DNA of 64,000 nucleotides from Atopsyche davidsoni. Lineage: Eukaryota > Arthropoda > Insecta > Trichoptera > Hydrobiosidae. The stretch lies in the NCBI GenBank assembly GCA_022113835.1, contig JAILWY010000005.1:8698501-8762500 (forward strand), read 5' to 3'. The notes beneath the pieces were generated by a model, which saw only the letters and a list, made by a program, of their open reading frames with translations, ran no database searches and was not told the DNA's origin. The translations under genes and the position numbers were made by a program. This document shows positions 45,901 through 57,414 of this stretch, piece by piece. The stretch's first letter is position 1. Each line of letters starts with the position of its first letter.

Positions 45901-48267
45901 TAAATATTTGTTTAGGGCTGTAAATAAATGTAATATGTCAAACTACTGTAATTCCAAATTAACAATATATATAATTATTTGTCTCCTAAAAACTTTTTTT
46001 TATTATTTTATTCCTTGCAAAGAAATTATATTTCAATTCTAAAATTTGTCAGGCAAACTCAGTAATTTCAAAAATTTAAATTTTTAACTATCGTGTACAT
46101 ATTTTGTTGCAATCAGCTTTTTGTAATTTGCTTATTCGGTAACCGAGTTTAAAAAATAGTCAAATGAATATAATTCTGTTTTTAGTTGGAGTCACAATGT
46201 ACATAAGGCACAGGCAAATATTAGAATTGCGATGTATCTTCCCAATACCATCGTCTGTTAAGAAACTAAATGACTATGCAATATGGTTTGGTACCTCCTC
46301 CTGCCTGGGCTTGAGCATGGTAGCTAACTTCCAGGTGAGTCGCACACATTCTCATCCATCCTGATCAAACTGCTACTCGCTCCCAAAACCACAAGTGTGC
46401 TAAAGGCAAAGTATGAGTTCATTGCTTTACATTTGAGATTTTTACATTGACATCCAAACGCCGTGCAAAAAAACCTTAAATTATATTGTCGTACCCAAAA
46501 ACATATAAAACTATTAAAACACTAGTCATAATTTGTCTTTAATAGTAATCCGGTAGTACTATTATCTAATAACCCAGAGGATCAGAGCAGGTGGAGATTA
46601 TCTCTTCAGCATATTTGCATCACATAAGCAATTTTATTTTAGGAGTGCTATTATTCTGTAATTAATTAAATAACAGAAAAAATCATGCTTTTTTTAAAAG
46701 TATTCGGCATGTGTTACATTTTTATTTTTAATATAATTAAATTTGGTTGTTTTTTTTTTTTTTTAGTAGAAATAAAAAACGAAAAATTAATTTCCTAGTT
46801 ATAAATGGAGTGAATAGCAGTATAATGTATAACATTTCTGTGTATTTACTTAATCAGTTTCATAATCATCTTTTTTACACTTAACAGACCGGCAATACAT
46901 TAATAAATATAATTCCGTCTTTTCTTTGAGCCACAGAATAAGTACTTTATACAATATCTTTATCTTTACAATTGAAAAAAAATATCAAGTTTTTTGTGAA
47001 AAGTTGTGAAATGAACACAATGACGAAACAGTTAAAGTATGATTTTTTTTCATTCTCCTCCGTTTCCACAGTGATGTAGTAAGATTTTAGAATATGAATA
47101 ATTATCATTTATAAAGTTAAAAATAATTTAAATATATATTTATATTACTGAAGATTGTGAACTCGGTTGCAAGAATATTGGTAGGTAATTAAATTGTTGT
47201 AGCGTTGTTATGCAAGGCATCATGGATAAAGGTAAATGGTTTTTTTAACTTCAGAATTTACAAACCACACATTTACTACATATATCATAACATTACCATA
47301 ATTTTCAATTTAAAAATATAAGATCAAAAATGCCAAAGAACTCCCTTGCAACAATATTCCAAAGTAGATTAGTAACAATATTCCAAAGTGAAATATCACT
47401 CAGTTCATCTCACTGCGTAAACTGAATTTCAATTATGCTTCTAGGAAACTAATGTTAAATACGTGCATTATACTGGAGCTTTCATGTGTTTTGGATTTGG
47501 TACGGTGTACTTCTGGATTCAGGTTAGTAATAATGAATTTTTATAATTGTCACAAAAGGGTAATGAGTGAATTTCCTAAATTGTATTTTGTTTTAGGCTG
47601 TGGTTTCTCATTCTCTAATTCCTGTCCTCCAAAACCAGCACGTCGTGTACTTGAGGATTGCTCTGTCTGTTATCTGCACCATATTCTTTGTGATACTTTT
47701 AACAACAGGAATTATGTCTCATATTTATTTCCACGGTATGAATAAACCTACATTATGTGATCACTTAATTATCTGATAAGTTCATAAAATAATTTCAATT
47801 GTTTGTGTTTTTTTAGGCAAAAATCCCCGTAAGTGGTATCCCACAGATGGTGGTTGGCACTACCACGTTGCATCTACAGCTTCGGAATGGGTTGTAGCCA
47901 TCTCGTTCTGTTTCTATATTCTATCTTTTGCTGAAGACTTTAGGAACTTGGGTGTCGATCATCCTAAGGTAAGATTAGTTTTTTTCTGAAGTGTTATTTT
48001 TTAACTATATTATAGTTGAATCTAGGGTTTTCGATTAAATTTTGTCATTTCATTTTACATAATAAAAATTAATTTTTAAAATTCTATTTTATTTAAGATT
48101 TTCTTTTCTTAATTTTTTTTATAATTTTTAACCACTTGTTATGCATAAATTTATTAATTTTTCAGCTCTATATGATACGAGAGAGTATGCTAATCTTACC
48201 TAGTGATTCCCTGGATACTGATGATTCTGGAGTAAACCCTGACGATGTAATGGTCATAGCTAAATGA
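42902..48267 (+). CDS. DRAM/TMEM150-family autophagy modulator (7 exons, 270 aa)
   Basis: Multi-pass protein of the Frag1/DRAM/Sfk1 family. In vertebrates DRAM1 and DRAM2 sit in lysosomal membranes and promote autophagy. Coding exons: 42902-42972, 43153-43274, 46186-46334, 47445-47522, 47597-47735, 47817-47968, 48166-48267, total 813 nt. The N-terminal helix MPFEFLHLLPLICFVLFPG is followed by the family's conserved luminal motif FPYISDAATYSPES at residues 38-51, then helices in exons 2-6 and TASEWVVAISFCFYI near the end. The length matches human DRAM2 (about 266 aa). Intron 2 holds a complete WAC homologue. The stop TGA (48265-48267) is followed in frame by 339 more open codons, listed separately. 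I cannot say which vertebrate paralogue is closest. Confidence 0.88.
43540..44514 (+). CDS. WAC homologue, intronless, nested in DRAM intron 2
   Basis: WW-domain adaptor with coiled coil. Vertebrate WAC recruits the RNF20/40 ubiquitin ligase for histone H2B ubiquitination, and fly Wacky promotes mTORC1 activity. The single ORF of 324 aa has a WW domain at about residues 38-68 (W40, YYY 51-53, W62, P65; EHVSSSGKKYYYN is close to vertebrate WAC) and a C-terminal block at about 230-320 (LVKHVSGWPAD, CTELKCARAVV, HVEIQATLQDQKLMYLRQ) that follows the WAC coiled coil. The middle is His/Pro/Ser-rich and much shorter than in human WAC (647 aa). ATG 43540 follows CTTCAAAG and is the first in frame. 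No introns interrupt it, suggesting a retrocopy kept functional, but no poly(A) tract or target duplication is obvious. Confidence 0.9.
   Translation: MSPRRDRMGKGNKRDHGGHGRGENGNAENARNAFNPNDVWTEHVSSSGKKYYYNSLCGISQWDRPTDWAEPPPRRAPPTRDEREPVDHHSKRYKDNHPPVNHYDATYRDHQHAEHRGQRAPHYSRGEVQVLHDTDTSSGGSTPVLDTAGRAKASAHDLPPPLSMVSALPRNLSHQPAAALQQASAHNHHNSHPDTVNRHTPLNALVKSKIDGIQNVGAYGNFSQNDSSPMLSPSLSKYVLGDLVKHVSGWPADVLERQAQKFSDESYNLGDIQCMRVCTELKCARAVVRHVEIQATLQDQKLMYLRQLIESVKEVKSNSIISGD
44515..46185 (+). other. DRAM intron 2 downstream of WAC
   Basis: AT-rich, probably including the WAC 3' UTR. AATAAA at 45225-45230 is one of several possible poly(A) signals. A short dispersed repeat lies at 45312-45352. 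No further coding sequence is visible. Confidence 0.45.
45312..45352. repeat. short dispersed repeat, copy 2
   Basis: TCTTTGACAGAAAGTACTAA followed by ATAGAATTCCACTGTAATATT. It matches the sequence flanking the foldback at 24.85 kb. Its source is unknown. Confidence 0.55.
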
Positions 48268-49287
48268 TTGCAAGATGCTCTGATCAAAACGCAAAGAATC
48301 ATCAGACACTTGATCAGGTTTCGTCAAATGGAACCCTCATTCAATAATACTTTTTCTCCATCTATTGTATCTCACAGACCCAAAGAAATAATTATCACCA
48401 AAAATCACACAGCCATGAAAGCAAACTATGGAAGCTTCGAAGACAGTTACGTTGACCGCTCAGATGCATTTTTTGATGATAGCGGAGTGCAATTCAGTAG
48501 TTGCTTGAAGAAATCATCAAGTCTCTACTCGTTACTAAATAATCGTGAAAATTTGAATGAATCATCTGATAACTGGAACTGCAGACAGGGCGAGGGGGAT
48601 AAACGACAATATCGGAGACTCTCATTGGAAACTGAGGATACCTTGAGAAGTCTGATTTGTCCTCCCAGTATCAGAGCTTTGGAGTTGGACCTGGATTTCA
48701 TAAGTAAATCATATGGTCGAGTGCAACAATTGGCGCAATCCCAGAGCCCAGAATCGGTGAAGCAATTCGATGTAACTGTTGAAGTTCACCCTTTGCCTCC
48801 AGAGAACGGGTATGGTGACGAGGGAACTTTGAAGACTGCAAATGTGAAAGACGGATGCTTGTGTCCTCATCCCAAGGCTCGTGATTATACGGAACCTAAT
48901 TTAATCTCAGTTTGTGATGGACCTAAATTTGAATGTATCAGTTCTGTGATAAGAGATTCTCATGAATGTGTTAGCTTAAATTGCAAGAGGTACCATGTTA
49001 ACTTGGAAGAGTTGCAGGCTGCCGACTGTCTAACAGCTCAAGTTTTACCAGGAAAAACCAAGGAAATTTGTTTTAATATTAGCGATAAGATAGAAACTAG
49101 TGCTTCTCGAGCCAACAGGAGAACTATTGTGCAAAGATCCAATAATAATAAGGCTATCACTACTCAGAATAGTAAACTCATTAGTCTATCTCTGTCGCTC
49201 CTAGTGGCCGCATTACTGCAAGTTGTTAGGTGTCTCACTCTAATGTTGGATGACACATTGAGCTGTTTTAGACAAGATATGTTCTGA
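48268..49287 (+). CDS. 339-codon open frame continuing the DRAM frame after its TGA
   Basis: The codon after the DRAM stop is TTG 48268, and the same frame stays open to TGA at 49285-49287. In such AT-rich DNA that is unlikely by chance. The conceptual protein is hydrophilic and Ser/Asn-rich, with phosphosite-like RRLSLE, a segment LICPPSIRALELDLDFISK that may be helical, several cysteines (CLCPHPK), and a hydrophobic stretch near the C-terminus (LISLSLSLLVAALLQVV). The first ATG, at 48328, has a good arthropod start context (CAAATGG), so a second cistron of 319 aa is possible. Otherwise it is a readthrough extension giving a 610-residue product, or the TGA is a mutation or error. I do not recognise the domain. 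Confidence 0.6.
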   Translation: MQDALIKTQRIIRHLIRFRQMEPSFNNTFSPSIVSHRPKEIIITKNHTAMKANYGSFEDSYVDRSDAFFDDSGVQFSSCLKKSSSLYSLLNNRENLNESSDNWNCRQGEGDKRQYRRLSLETEDTLRSLICPPSIRALELDLDFISKSYGRVQQLAQSQSPESVKQFDVTVEVHPLPPENGYGDEGTLKTANVKDGCLCPHPKARDYTEPNLISVCDGPKFECISSVIRDSHECVSLNCKRYHVNLEELQAADCLTAQVLPGKTKEICFNISDKIETSASRANRRTIVQRSNNNKAITTQNSKLISLSLSLLVAALLQVVRCLTLMLDDTLSCFRQDMF

Positions 49288-52200
49288 TTTTTAATGAATC
49301 CGGAATATCTTAAATGTTTTATTATTCAGTTGACATTAATATTTTTTATTTGCATCCAAACTAGCAATTTTGAAATTACCAAACTGTCCCAAGCAGTCTG
49401 GTAATTTCAATGACATATTAAAAAGTGCTTTGTGATTAAATCAATTTAAAAATACTGTATTTTCGCATAGTAGTAAAGACCTAGCCTTCATCTTTTCAAT
49501 GTTAGTGTGAGGAGAGCAAACCTGTTACTAAAAATGATCTAGTATTATAAGTTGTCCTTTTTATTGACCACCGTGTAAGATTATGAATATATTCATTCAA
49601 ACAACTATGATTATTGTACTATCAATGTGTTAGTGAAATTTATTTTTTATTGGCTTTCTATTAATATTAAGTGAGTAACTTTAATTTTTAAATCAACAAT
49701 ACCTTGTCTGCCTTCAATTTATTATGAACTATAAGAATAAGAAAATAACCAAGCACCCTAAAATCTCGATAATCCGACACATATCAAACATGGCAAAGTC
49801 ACTTCATCCAAAACTCAAACATCAACATACGCTGTAGCGTAAACTGCTATATTTACCCTACATCTGAATCATACAACTTTTATACAAGTTCATATAAAAT
49901 TTGTTGTCATACAACACATATCAAGAGTTTTTGTCAAAACCTTATCACGTGTAATAATGGATTGCAAGACTTGTCTTAATATTGAAGTGCCGAATTAGCG
50001 AGAATTGTAAAATCAGTAATGTCCTTTCTTGTAATCTGTATATTTATGTCCCTTGGCAAGAACCAATGGTCATACCAGTAATTTTACTCTTTTCTTTTGT
50101 AATATTTTTTGTCTTGTGAATATACTTATTAATCAGAAAGAAGTATAACCGGTGCTACGCGCATGCCTATTAACAGTGTAATAATGAAATAAGAAAATCT
50201 CATCAAACAATCGTAATATTTTTCTTATAAGAATAAATGTTCATTTGTATTATAACTAGATACATATTATCAAAAGTCTTCATTATATATTTTATAAAAA
50301 GTATTCATATTAATTGTTATTTTAAAGGTCCTTGCCTGTTCTAATATTGATCTCGATGAAACAATCCAATAGCAACGATACTTAGACTGTAGTCTCATTG
50401 ATGTTGCCATTCACACTCACCTATTGTAATTATCATTTCGTTACTAAAACTTATAGATTTTTTTTATTATTTTTGATACATTAAATATTTATCTTGTCTG
50501 TATTAAATTAGTCATCAATAATTGCGTTATTCCATCATACAAGAAACATGAAAAATAGTATTGTCACCATTGCCTACCTACAAGCAACTATAAAATCGTA
50601 ATATTACTTGAGAGCTATTCAAATCTGAAAGAATTAGAACTTTTATGATTTTTAACATATTCACATTACTTTGGTATGCATATTGACTATATTTTTTACT
50701 GAATCCAATGATTACAACCAATTCTGAAAATTGTATTTTTTGAGATCTATTGGTATATGCAGGGATCCTATACGTTTGAATAACAATGCAACCTCTACGT
50801 AGATTGTTACTGAGAATATAAAACACAATAAGATGATAAGAATAAAGTTATCAATTTAAAAGTTATGCTTGAAAATAAAATAAAATATTATACTAAAAAT
50901 TTCAGGCACAAAATTACCCATTAATACTGTTGAAATAATTAGAAATCCTTCATTTTGTTTAGAGCAGTGCAGTTTTCAATTAGATCTTGATCACCAAGTT
51001 AAAATATTTTATTAGAGACTTTTAATATTGAATGAGCAAATATAATAAATATATAATATAGTTTCCTCAAGTAGCTGTAATTTACTGTGTAAAAATATCT
51101 GTTCTTTGTTTTTATTTAGTGCGATGAAATAGATTTACGATTTCCACACCAACAGAAGTTTGTTATTTTTTGTTTAATGTAACTGTATTTGAAAAAAATA
51201 TTTATTACATATTTAAAAAAACATGCAACTAGTCAATGAATTTTTGGGTATAAATCATTTGTAGATGCTTGTGAAGTCTAATAATAAAATCGTTATTTTG
51301 AATATTATTAGCATCTGCGTCAATACTCAAAAATACTTCCAACAGACTCAAAGTAATATTAATATCATATGAATTAATCATTGATGGTATTCTAAACGCA
51401 CATACTAGTCTTAAGAATTTTATTGTCTTTGTTGAAAGGTCCTTCTTTTCATTATTTGGGTGTTATTCTTATTCAAGGATCTGAAATTTTCTCAAATATT
51501 AACTTTTTTTTCAATAATTGTTTTTATAGTTTATGTAGGTATGTTTACATCAGATGGAGCATATATAAATCCAAACTTTGCATTACCAAATCTAACACAT
51601 AAATTGTAGACTTTTTTGAGAATCATATTTAGTTCATTAACCAGTGCCACTTATATTTTAAGGCACTCTGGAATATACTAAATCTACCACAGGCAGGTAT
51701 ACTGTAATTAATTACATCACTTAAGTGATCAGCTCTCCCAGCAGTTTATTTAAGTTCACAGGTTTAGGCGGTCATTGTAATTGGACTTATTTTCTTGGAT
51801 GTTAAGCTGGGTCAAGTTTTGATCAATACTCTAATGTTTCGGTTTCACAACTCAAAAGAAATTTAGAAGAAATCCTCATCCCTTTAAAATGCCTCCAGTA
51901 CCGGAGCTGAAATATTGGAATACTAATCAATACACAATGTGGTTTATTCAAGGTTTTTCCAATAGCAAACTACCGAAGGCTGCATATTTTATTATTCAAT
52001 ATTACTGTCTTTATGTATGACACAACGTATTTTAATTTTTTTTATTAATGTTGAAAAATAAAACCACTTTTTATTTAAGGTTGTTTAAAGTAGTGTAGAT
52101 TCAAGCTTAAAATTAAAAAAAAATTGTTCATTGTTCTCACGTGTAATATTTTTGATGACTCTAACCTAATTGGTATTGTGTAAAAGCTTTAGTGTAACTG

Positions 52201-53069
52201 CTCTTCAGTGGTAATATATTTTTATTTAATTACATTACTTTCAAAATTAAAAGTAGTTCCTATTCATTAAAAAATAACTTATTTTTCTATACAATCACTA
52301 AATAAACCTGTAAATTAAAAAAAAAGATGCACCTTTTACTAATATGTATGATTCATAGTTATGTAACATATTAATTAATTGATGAATTGTTTTAAAAATA
52401 TTTTAAATGATTCAAATGCTTTTTTTTCTTTTGAGCTGTGATCTCGATCCTCGGTATCTATATAAAAGTAATCAAAATATTAAAAGCTTTGTGTAATTTA
52501 AAATCATGGCTACATACTACTATAACTTTATATATATAGAATGTGAAATTTGTATGACGAAATATGTCAATTAAATTATTCCAAATGACAATAAAAATTC
52601 TTTTCTTTATCATGCAGAAATTGTAAATAAAGAAATTATACCACAAATTGTGACATCGGTTTGAACACTACAACTTTTTTTAATTTAATTTTCTTAAATC
52701 TAATAAACGGTGTGATATAGTTCAATTAACAAAACACCCATGGCTTAACACACTCAATGATAAAAAACGACTAGTCATATAATAAAAATACATGTACAAC
52801 TTATTAGTTTTATTAATTATATCAATAAGATGTATATCTAATTTATAATTAGTATTTACAAAATTAAAACTAACTTAAAAATATTGCAAAATATAGTTTA
52901 ATATATATTTTTGTAGAGATATCTTACTTAGGGATATTATTTGTTCTCACACTTTAAATAATTAAAGCAATTGGTCAGTTGGCAAGTCACACTTCTAGTC
53001 ACACTGAAAGAAAATAATTTATTAAAGTTGTACTCAATATTGTCTAAGGCATCACACCACTTCTGGTCT
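49288..53069. other. convergent intergenic region
   Basis: 3' UTRs of the DRAM-locus transcript (+) and the CPAP1 gene (-) with AT-rich spacer between them. No gene is seen; the short ORFs here are chance. The direct repeat AATTTTGAAATTACCAAACTG / TCTGGTAATTTCAATG near 49.36-49.41 kb is a minor inverted match only. Confidence 0.5.
53018..53023 (-). terminator. candidate poly(A) signal of the CPAP1 gene
   Basis: AATAAA on the minus strand, about 47 nt beyond the stop codon at 53070. It is the nearest canonical signal, which would give a short 3' UTR. Other AATAAA strings occur farther on, so the site used is unproven. Confidence 0.4.
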
Positions 53070-56000
53070 TCAGCGTCTAATCATGACACACGGTTTACAT
53101 GTCCCGGGGACCACAAAGGACGGATGGCATTGGGGACATTTAGCGTTTTCTCCATAATAGGGATGGATCTCTCCATTATCATTGCTTGCTTGAGGTATTT
53201 TGACTTGAAATGAGGTTATGGCTCCGTCTTCTTCATAGCCTGGATGCTGTTTATCCAGAGGGAATACATAATCAGGAATGAAGTACGATGCTAACTTATA
53301 TTTATCTGTTCCTTCGCTAGCTGTTTGGTCAGTTACTGATCTCTCTGTGATTTGTGTTGTTGGCTTTTGGGTCGTGGACTTAGGCAAAGCGAAATCGGGT
53401 CTTCCCTCTTTTTTAACATTATCTTTTACTTCTTTGTTTTCCTTAACAGGATTTGGTGGCTCTAAATCAAACGCTGGAGCTGCCCATTTCCATTCATAAT
53501 ATATTGGAGGCCCCATTGTTGTAGAACCTTCATCTAATGAATAATCATTTTTGGGCGGAACGAGGTCTCTCTCTGGTTGAATTACATCATTTTTAATACC
53601 AACTGTATTCAAGTTATGCTCGTTTTCCCCAGCTTCTATTACTTGAGGTTTATTGGCAGGTGTGTTCAATATTTTTCCTTGAACTCCTTGGTTTGCAGGT
53701 TTTCTATTATCTGCAGTTTGGGTCTTGGGTGGATTTGTAATATGGTTGTTAGCTCCGACATGAGATGCAAAACCGGCTGTTTCAGAAGAAGACTGGATTT
53801 CAAAACCTTGAGGTTCTTGAGGTTTTCCTGCATCAAGAGAACTCTGCTCAATATTTTCATTTGGATTAAATCTATTAATAAAAGTGACCACTCCATCATT
53901 TTGTTTTTCTTTGGAATTGGGTTGGAATCTCAAGTCAAGCTGGAAAGGCTCTTCGCTGCTACTTGCGACACTGTCCTGGACTTTCTGACCCAATAACTGG
54001 TTGTTAAACGAAGCAATAGATCGGACGGTGGTGCTGGATATCCTCTTGAATGTATTTGATTGTGGCTGCTGAGGAACTCGGGTATTTGACTGTTCCCTTG
54101 GAGGCTCAAATAGTTTGGATGGTGTTTTAACAATAACTCCAGTTCCACCATTGGTTGAAACAATTCCGGGATTTTGAGAGAAGTCAGGGTTTTGAGGTAA
54201 TCCATTATTTTGTGGGCGTACATTATTATTATTATTATTAAACTGAGGTGTTCTGGTGTTTTGAGGAGTTCTTTGAGGTCCTGAATTTTGATGAACTACA
54301 GAACCAGTTCCTGTATTCGGTGTGAATTTTGTAACTTTTGGAGAATTTTGTGAAAACCCAGAGTCTTTATTGTTTTGTGGAACTTGAGTGTTCACTTTCT
54401 CTTGGTTAAATCCATTATTTCCAGAATTATGAGATACTACTGGTCTCTGTTTAAATCCTGAATTTTGTGCAAACTGATTATTCTGTTGATTTTGTACAGG
54501 TCTAGCATTGAAATTATTCTGGTTTTTATTATTAACAGGTTGCACTACAATTGGTCTTCCACCAAACCCGTTATTTTTTGGCACAGATGATACCGTGGTA
54601 TATTGATTGGAATTCGTTAATTCTGTAGACCAATGAGTGGGAAGAGGAAATTGTGAAGCTCCATCGCTCAAATCATTATTTCCATTTGCAATTGATTCAT
54701 CAACATCTTTTCTTCCATTTACTTTCTGCACTGGCACCTGTAAACCAAAGAATTTTAATAAAAGCTCAATTCTGATTATTAATTATTATAATTTTCTTAT
54801 TCTTTTATGGAAAAATAGTTCCCACATAGTTCCTCTAAAGCAGTGGTTCCCAAAGTGGTCCCTTAGGGGTCCCTGGGATCATTCAGGGGTAGAAAATTAA
54901 AATCGGTTTGGGGGTCCCTGAACAAAAAATATTCGCTTTAGAGTCTAAAGCGAATATTTTTAATTGATAAATTAATACTTTTTATTTTTTACCACCAAAT
55001 ATTAAAGTTAAATGGCGGCTTTATTTCACATTTGACAATTTCATGGAAAATAATTATTAAATTCTACCTAAAGTTTGACTATATAAATAAATTACAATAC
55101 CTGAATGGAACCTCCATAGTTATTGAAGCCTTGAGCATAAGGTACTAATAGTATATCTGGCCGAGGAGTTCTCTGATGGTCCTCATCATCAGCAACAAAC
55201 GGCTTATCTCTTTGTCCTGAAATGTTATAAAATTAATATCTGTTTGTGTTTACTTACGCAAATACACTTATGTAAACCGTATCAATAACCAATTATTAAA
55301 TTGTGTTATTTAATGTGCAAACCACAGCTTGTTGTGGTTGGCATATTGGCTCATTGGTTATTACCACTGAGCCCAGACTAAGAACTAGGTGACTTGTTTC
55401 TTAAGATTCTGATGTTTGATGAATGAGGACAATTTTAATAACTTTTTTTTTCTTTTCATTTTTTTTCTTAATCCAATATTAGAAAATATACTCATATCTT
55501 CATTTATTTAAATTTCATAGGAATCTATAATTACCGATGAGAAGATTAACACTGTAGTCTTTCTCTGAAGTTGAACAATTGACCATGTACCAGTGATCAC
55601 AGATTAGCATCCTCTGCTGGAAGAGAGTGGTATTGGGACACGAATAACTGAACTGTCTCCCCAAACCGTCACACATGTGATACACCTGAAACAAGCAATA
55701 TAAATTAAGTTTGAGTTAGCAAATTATTTATTATTTTATTTACCAGTGTGAATGAAAAAAATACATTAAATGATAATATTATTTGACCACATTCTTTCAA
55801 TACTTATTATCACAGAAATATTAATTAAAACATATTGTATCTTTGTTCCCATACATAAATGTTACACTGTTACACAAAATGTGTTTTTCATTGTAGTCAT
55901 TCTTGGAGCTGAAAATTTTTGACTGAAAATCTTTTATTACGTCTGTCTGGATTTCAGATAGAGATTATTAATTAGTAGGTATTTTTAAATGTCAACCTAA

Positions 56001-57414
56001 TACCTTATGTTTATGTACTTACACTAAGAAGAATAAGTTTCCAAGGTCTATAATAAATAATTATGTAAATGAATAGATATGATTGTAATGTCAGTTGCCG
56101 CAAAATCAAGGTTACTTAAATTTTGATTAGTTGAAACACGAAGCTGGATAGTGTATTTAAATTATTATTAGTGGGTCATCATTACAATATATTTAACCAC
56201 CGCAGTGTCAAAACTGACAAGCTGTACAGATTTTATTTTAAATTACTATAAAGCACTGGATTAAAATACATGTCACGGACAATACAAAACTATGAACCAT
56301 TGAATTTTTTTATTGTTGTAATTGTCATGACTTTATTTAACACGAAAACAATCGTTTAAAATATTTAAAAAATCTATTTTCATTTTATTACTTTGGTTTA
56401 AAAATTCAAGTTAACGCGATGAAAATTGGAAAAAAATATTAAAGTTTTCTTTAAAAAAACTCCTATTAATTTTATATTTACTTAAAAAATAACAGTTTTC
56501 TTATCATTATAAAATAAAAGAATAATAGTTGGCACTCTAATTCTTTTTTTCTTTTCTAATGCTTTATTATTATTCTTCTTTTAATACACGTGAAAAATCA
56601 ATTACTAAAATCTACTTGCTTTATATGTCCTTCAATCTCTTTAATCGTTTTATTTCTCGATTATTATAAATCGATATCTTGAAATTCCAATTTACTTGAG
56701 CTATTTATAAAGGAATGTCTATACAATAATATACATATAAATAGCTTTAAATGGAGATATTTGTCAGAAGCAGGTACATCTGTTACTATAAAATTAAAGT
56801 AATTTAATACTTATAATAATTCACTAAGGCATCTTCAAGGCAACAGCATAAGTCACGAAATATAACTCACTAAATAATAACTTCTATTGTTAGTTGCACA
56901 GTGATTTTCATGTGCGCAATCTATATCATATTTGATCTTTGTTTTGATTTTTGCTAAGGTCATGGTCTTGGCTTAATTAATTGTAATTGGTATATAAATT
57001 CAAATATATTTCATAGTAAATTATAATATAATAACGTGTTTGTCTTTTGTCAAACACTTTTTTGAGTGGAGTTCAATAACATTAGGTATATACTTTTTTA
57101 TTTTTTCATTAAAGTTCACCTTTAGTCATCATTTATATATATATCAAATCAATAATATTGCTAGGTATATAAATAAGTAAATTTAAAAACTCCGAGTCGG
57201 CATTTTAAAAAATATGAATTTGACGTTATGAAAATAATGTCATGCCTTATATGATTTTTGATAATTGGTGTTAATAAATTTATCCAAGATATTTGTTAAT
57301 CAAGAACTACTTTCAGAATATATTTCTCACCTGACAACCGGTCTCAAGGTCGGCATAGTACCCTGTAGGTCGTCCTTGACAGCTAAACTTGGTCTTAGGA
57401 ATCCTCAAAGGTTG
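53070..57414 (-). CDS. CPAP1-type chitin-binding cuticle protein, 5' end not found
   Basis: Secreted protein predicted to bind chitin in cuticle. Minus-strand exons in order: 57331-57414, 55535-55685, 55101-55216, 53070-54737, in consistent phase and coding 672 visible residues. One peritrophin-A (ChtBD2/CBM14) domain spans exons 1-2 with six cysteines spaced C-x14-C-x5-C-x10-C-x12-C-x7-C, and contains GYYADLETGCQVYHMCDG and LFQQRMLICDHW. A single domain followed by a long tail is the CPAP1 layout. The last exon begins with Asn/Gln-rich low complexity (polyN about 110 codons upstream of the midpoint), becomes acidic and Pro/Thr-rich, and ends with a conserved-looking block containing ASYFIPDYVFPLDKQHPGYE and then CPQC and CKPC. 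The exon with the start codon and signal peptide is missing here and should lie above 57414. Confidence 0.85.
54841..54925. mobile_element. hAT-type fragment in the CPAP1 intron
   Basis: Starts with CAGTGGTTCCCAAAGTGG, the standard end of many hAT MITEs, and continues with GGGGTCCCTG-type repeats. No matching opposite terminus or convincing 8-bp duplication is seen, so it is a truncated copy. Confidence 0.6.
54925..54961. repeat. perfect 18-bp-arm palindrome
   Basis: The left arm AAAAATATTCGCTTTAGA (54925-54942) and its exact reverse complement (54944-54961) are separated by one base. It directly adjoins the hAT fragment in the same intron. Confidence 0.85.
55686..57330 (-). other. CPAP1 intron splitting the chitin-binding domain
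   Basis: AT-rich intron of about 1.6 kb with GT-AG borders on the minus strand. No features other than simple AT-rich sequence. Confidence 0.6.

Noticed and set aside
48268..49287. Independent gene starting with TTG at 48268
   Set aside because: TTG is not a plausible nuclear start here. The frame is continuous with DRAM, and any independent start would be ATG 48328.
54833..54950. Complete hAT element using CTCTAAAG and GTCTAAAG as target duplication
   Set aside because: The putative right end has no terminal inverted repeat matching CAGTGGTTCC, and the second octamer is part of a palindrome, so the match is probably chance.
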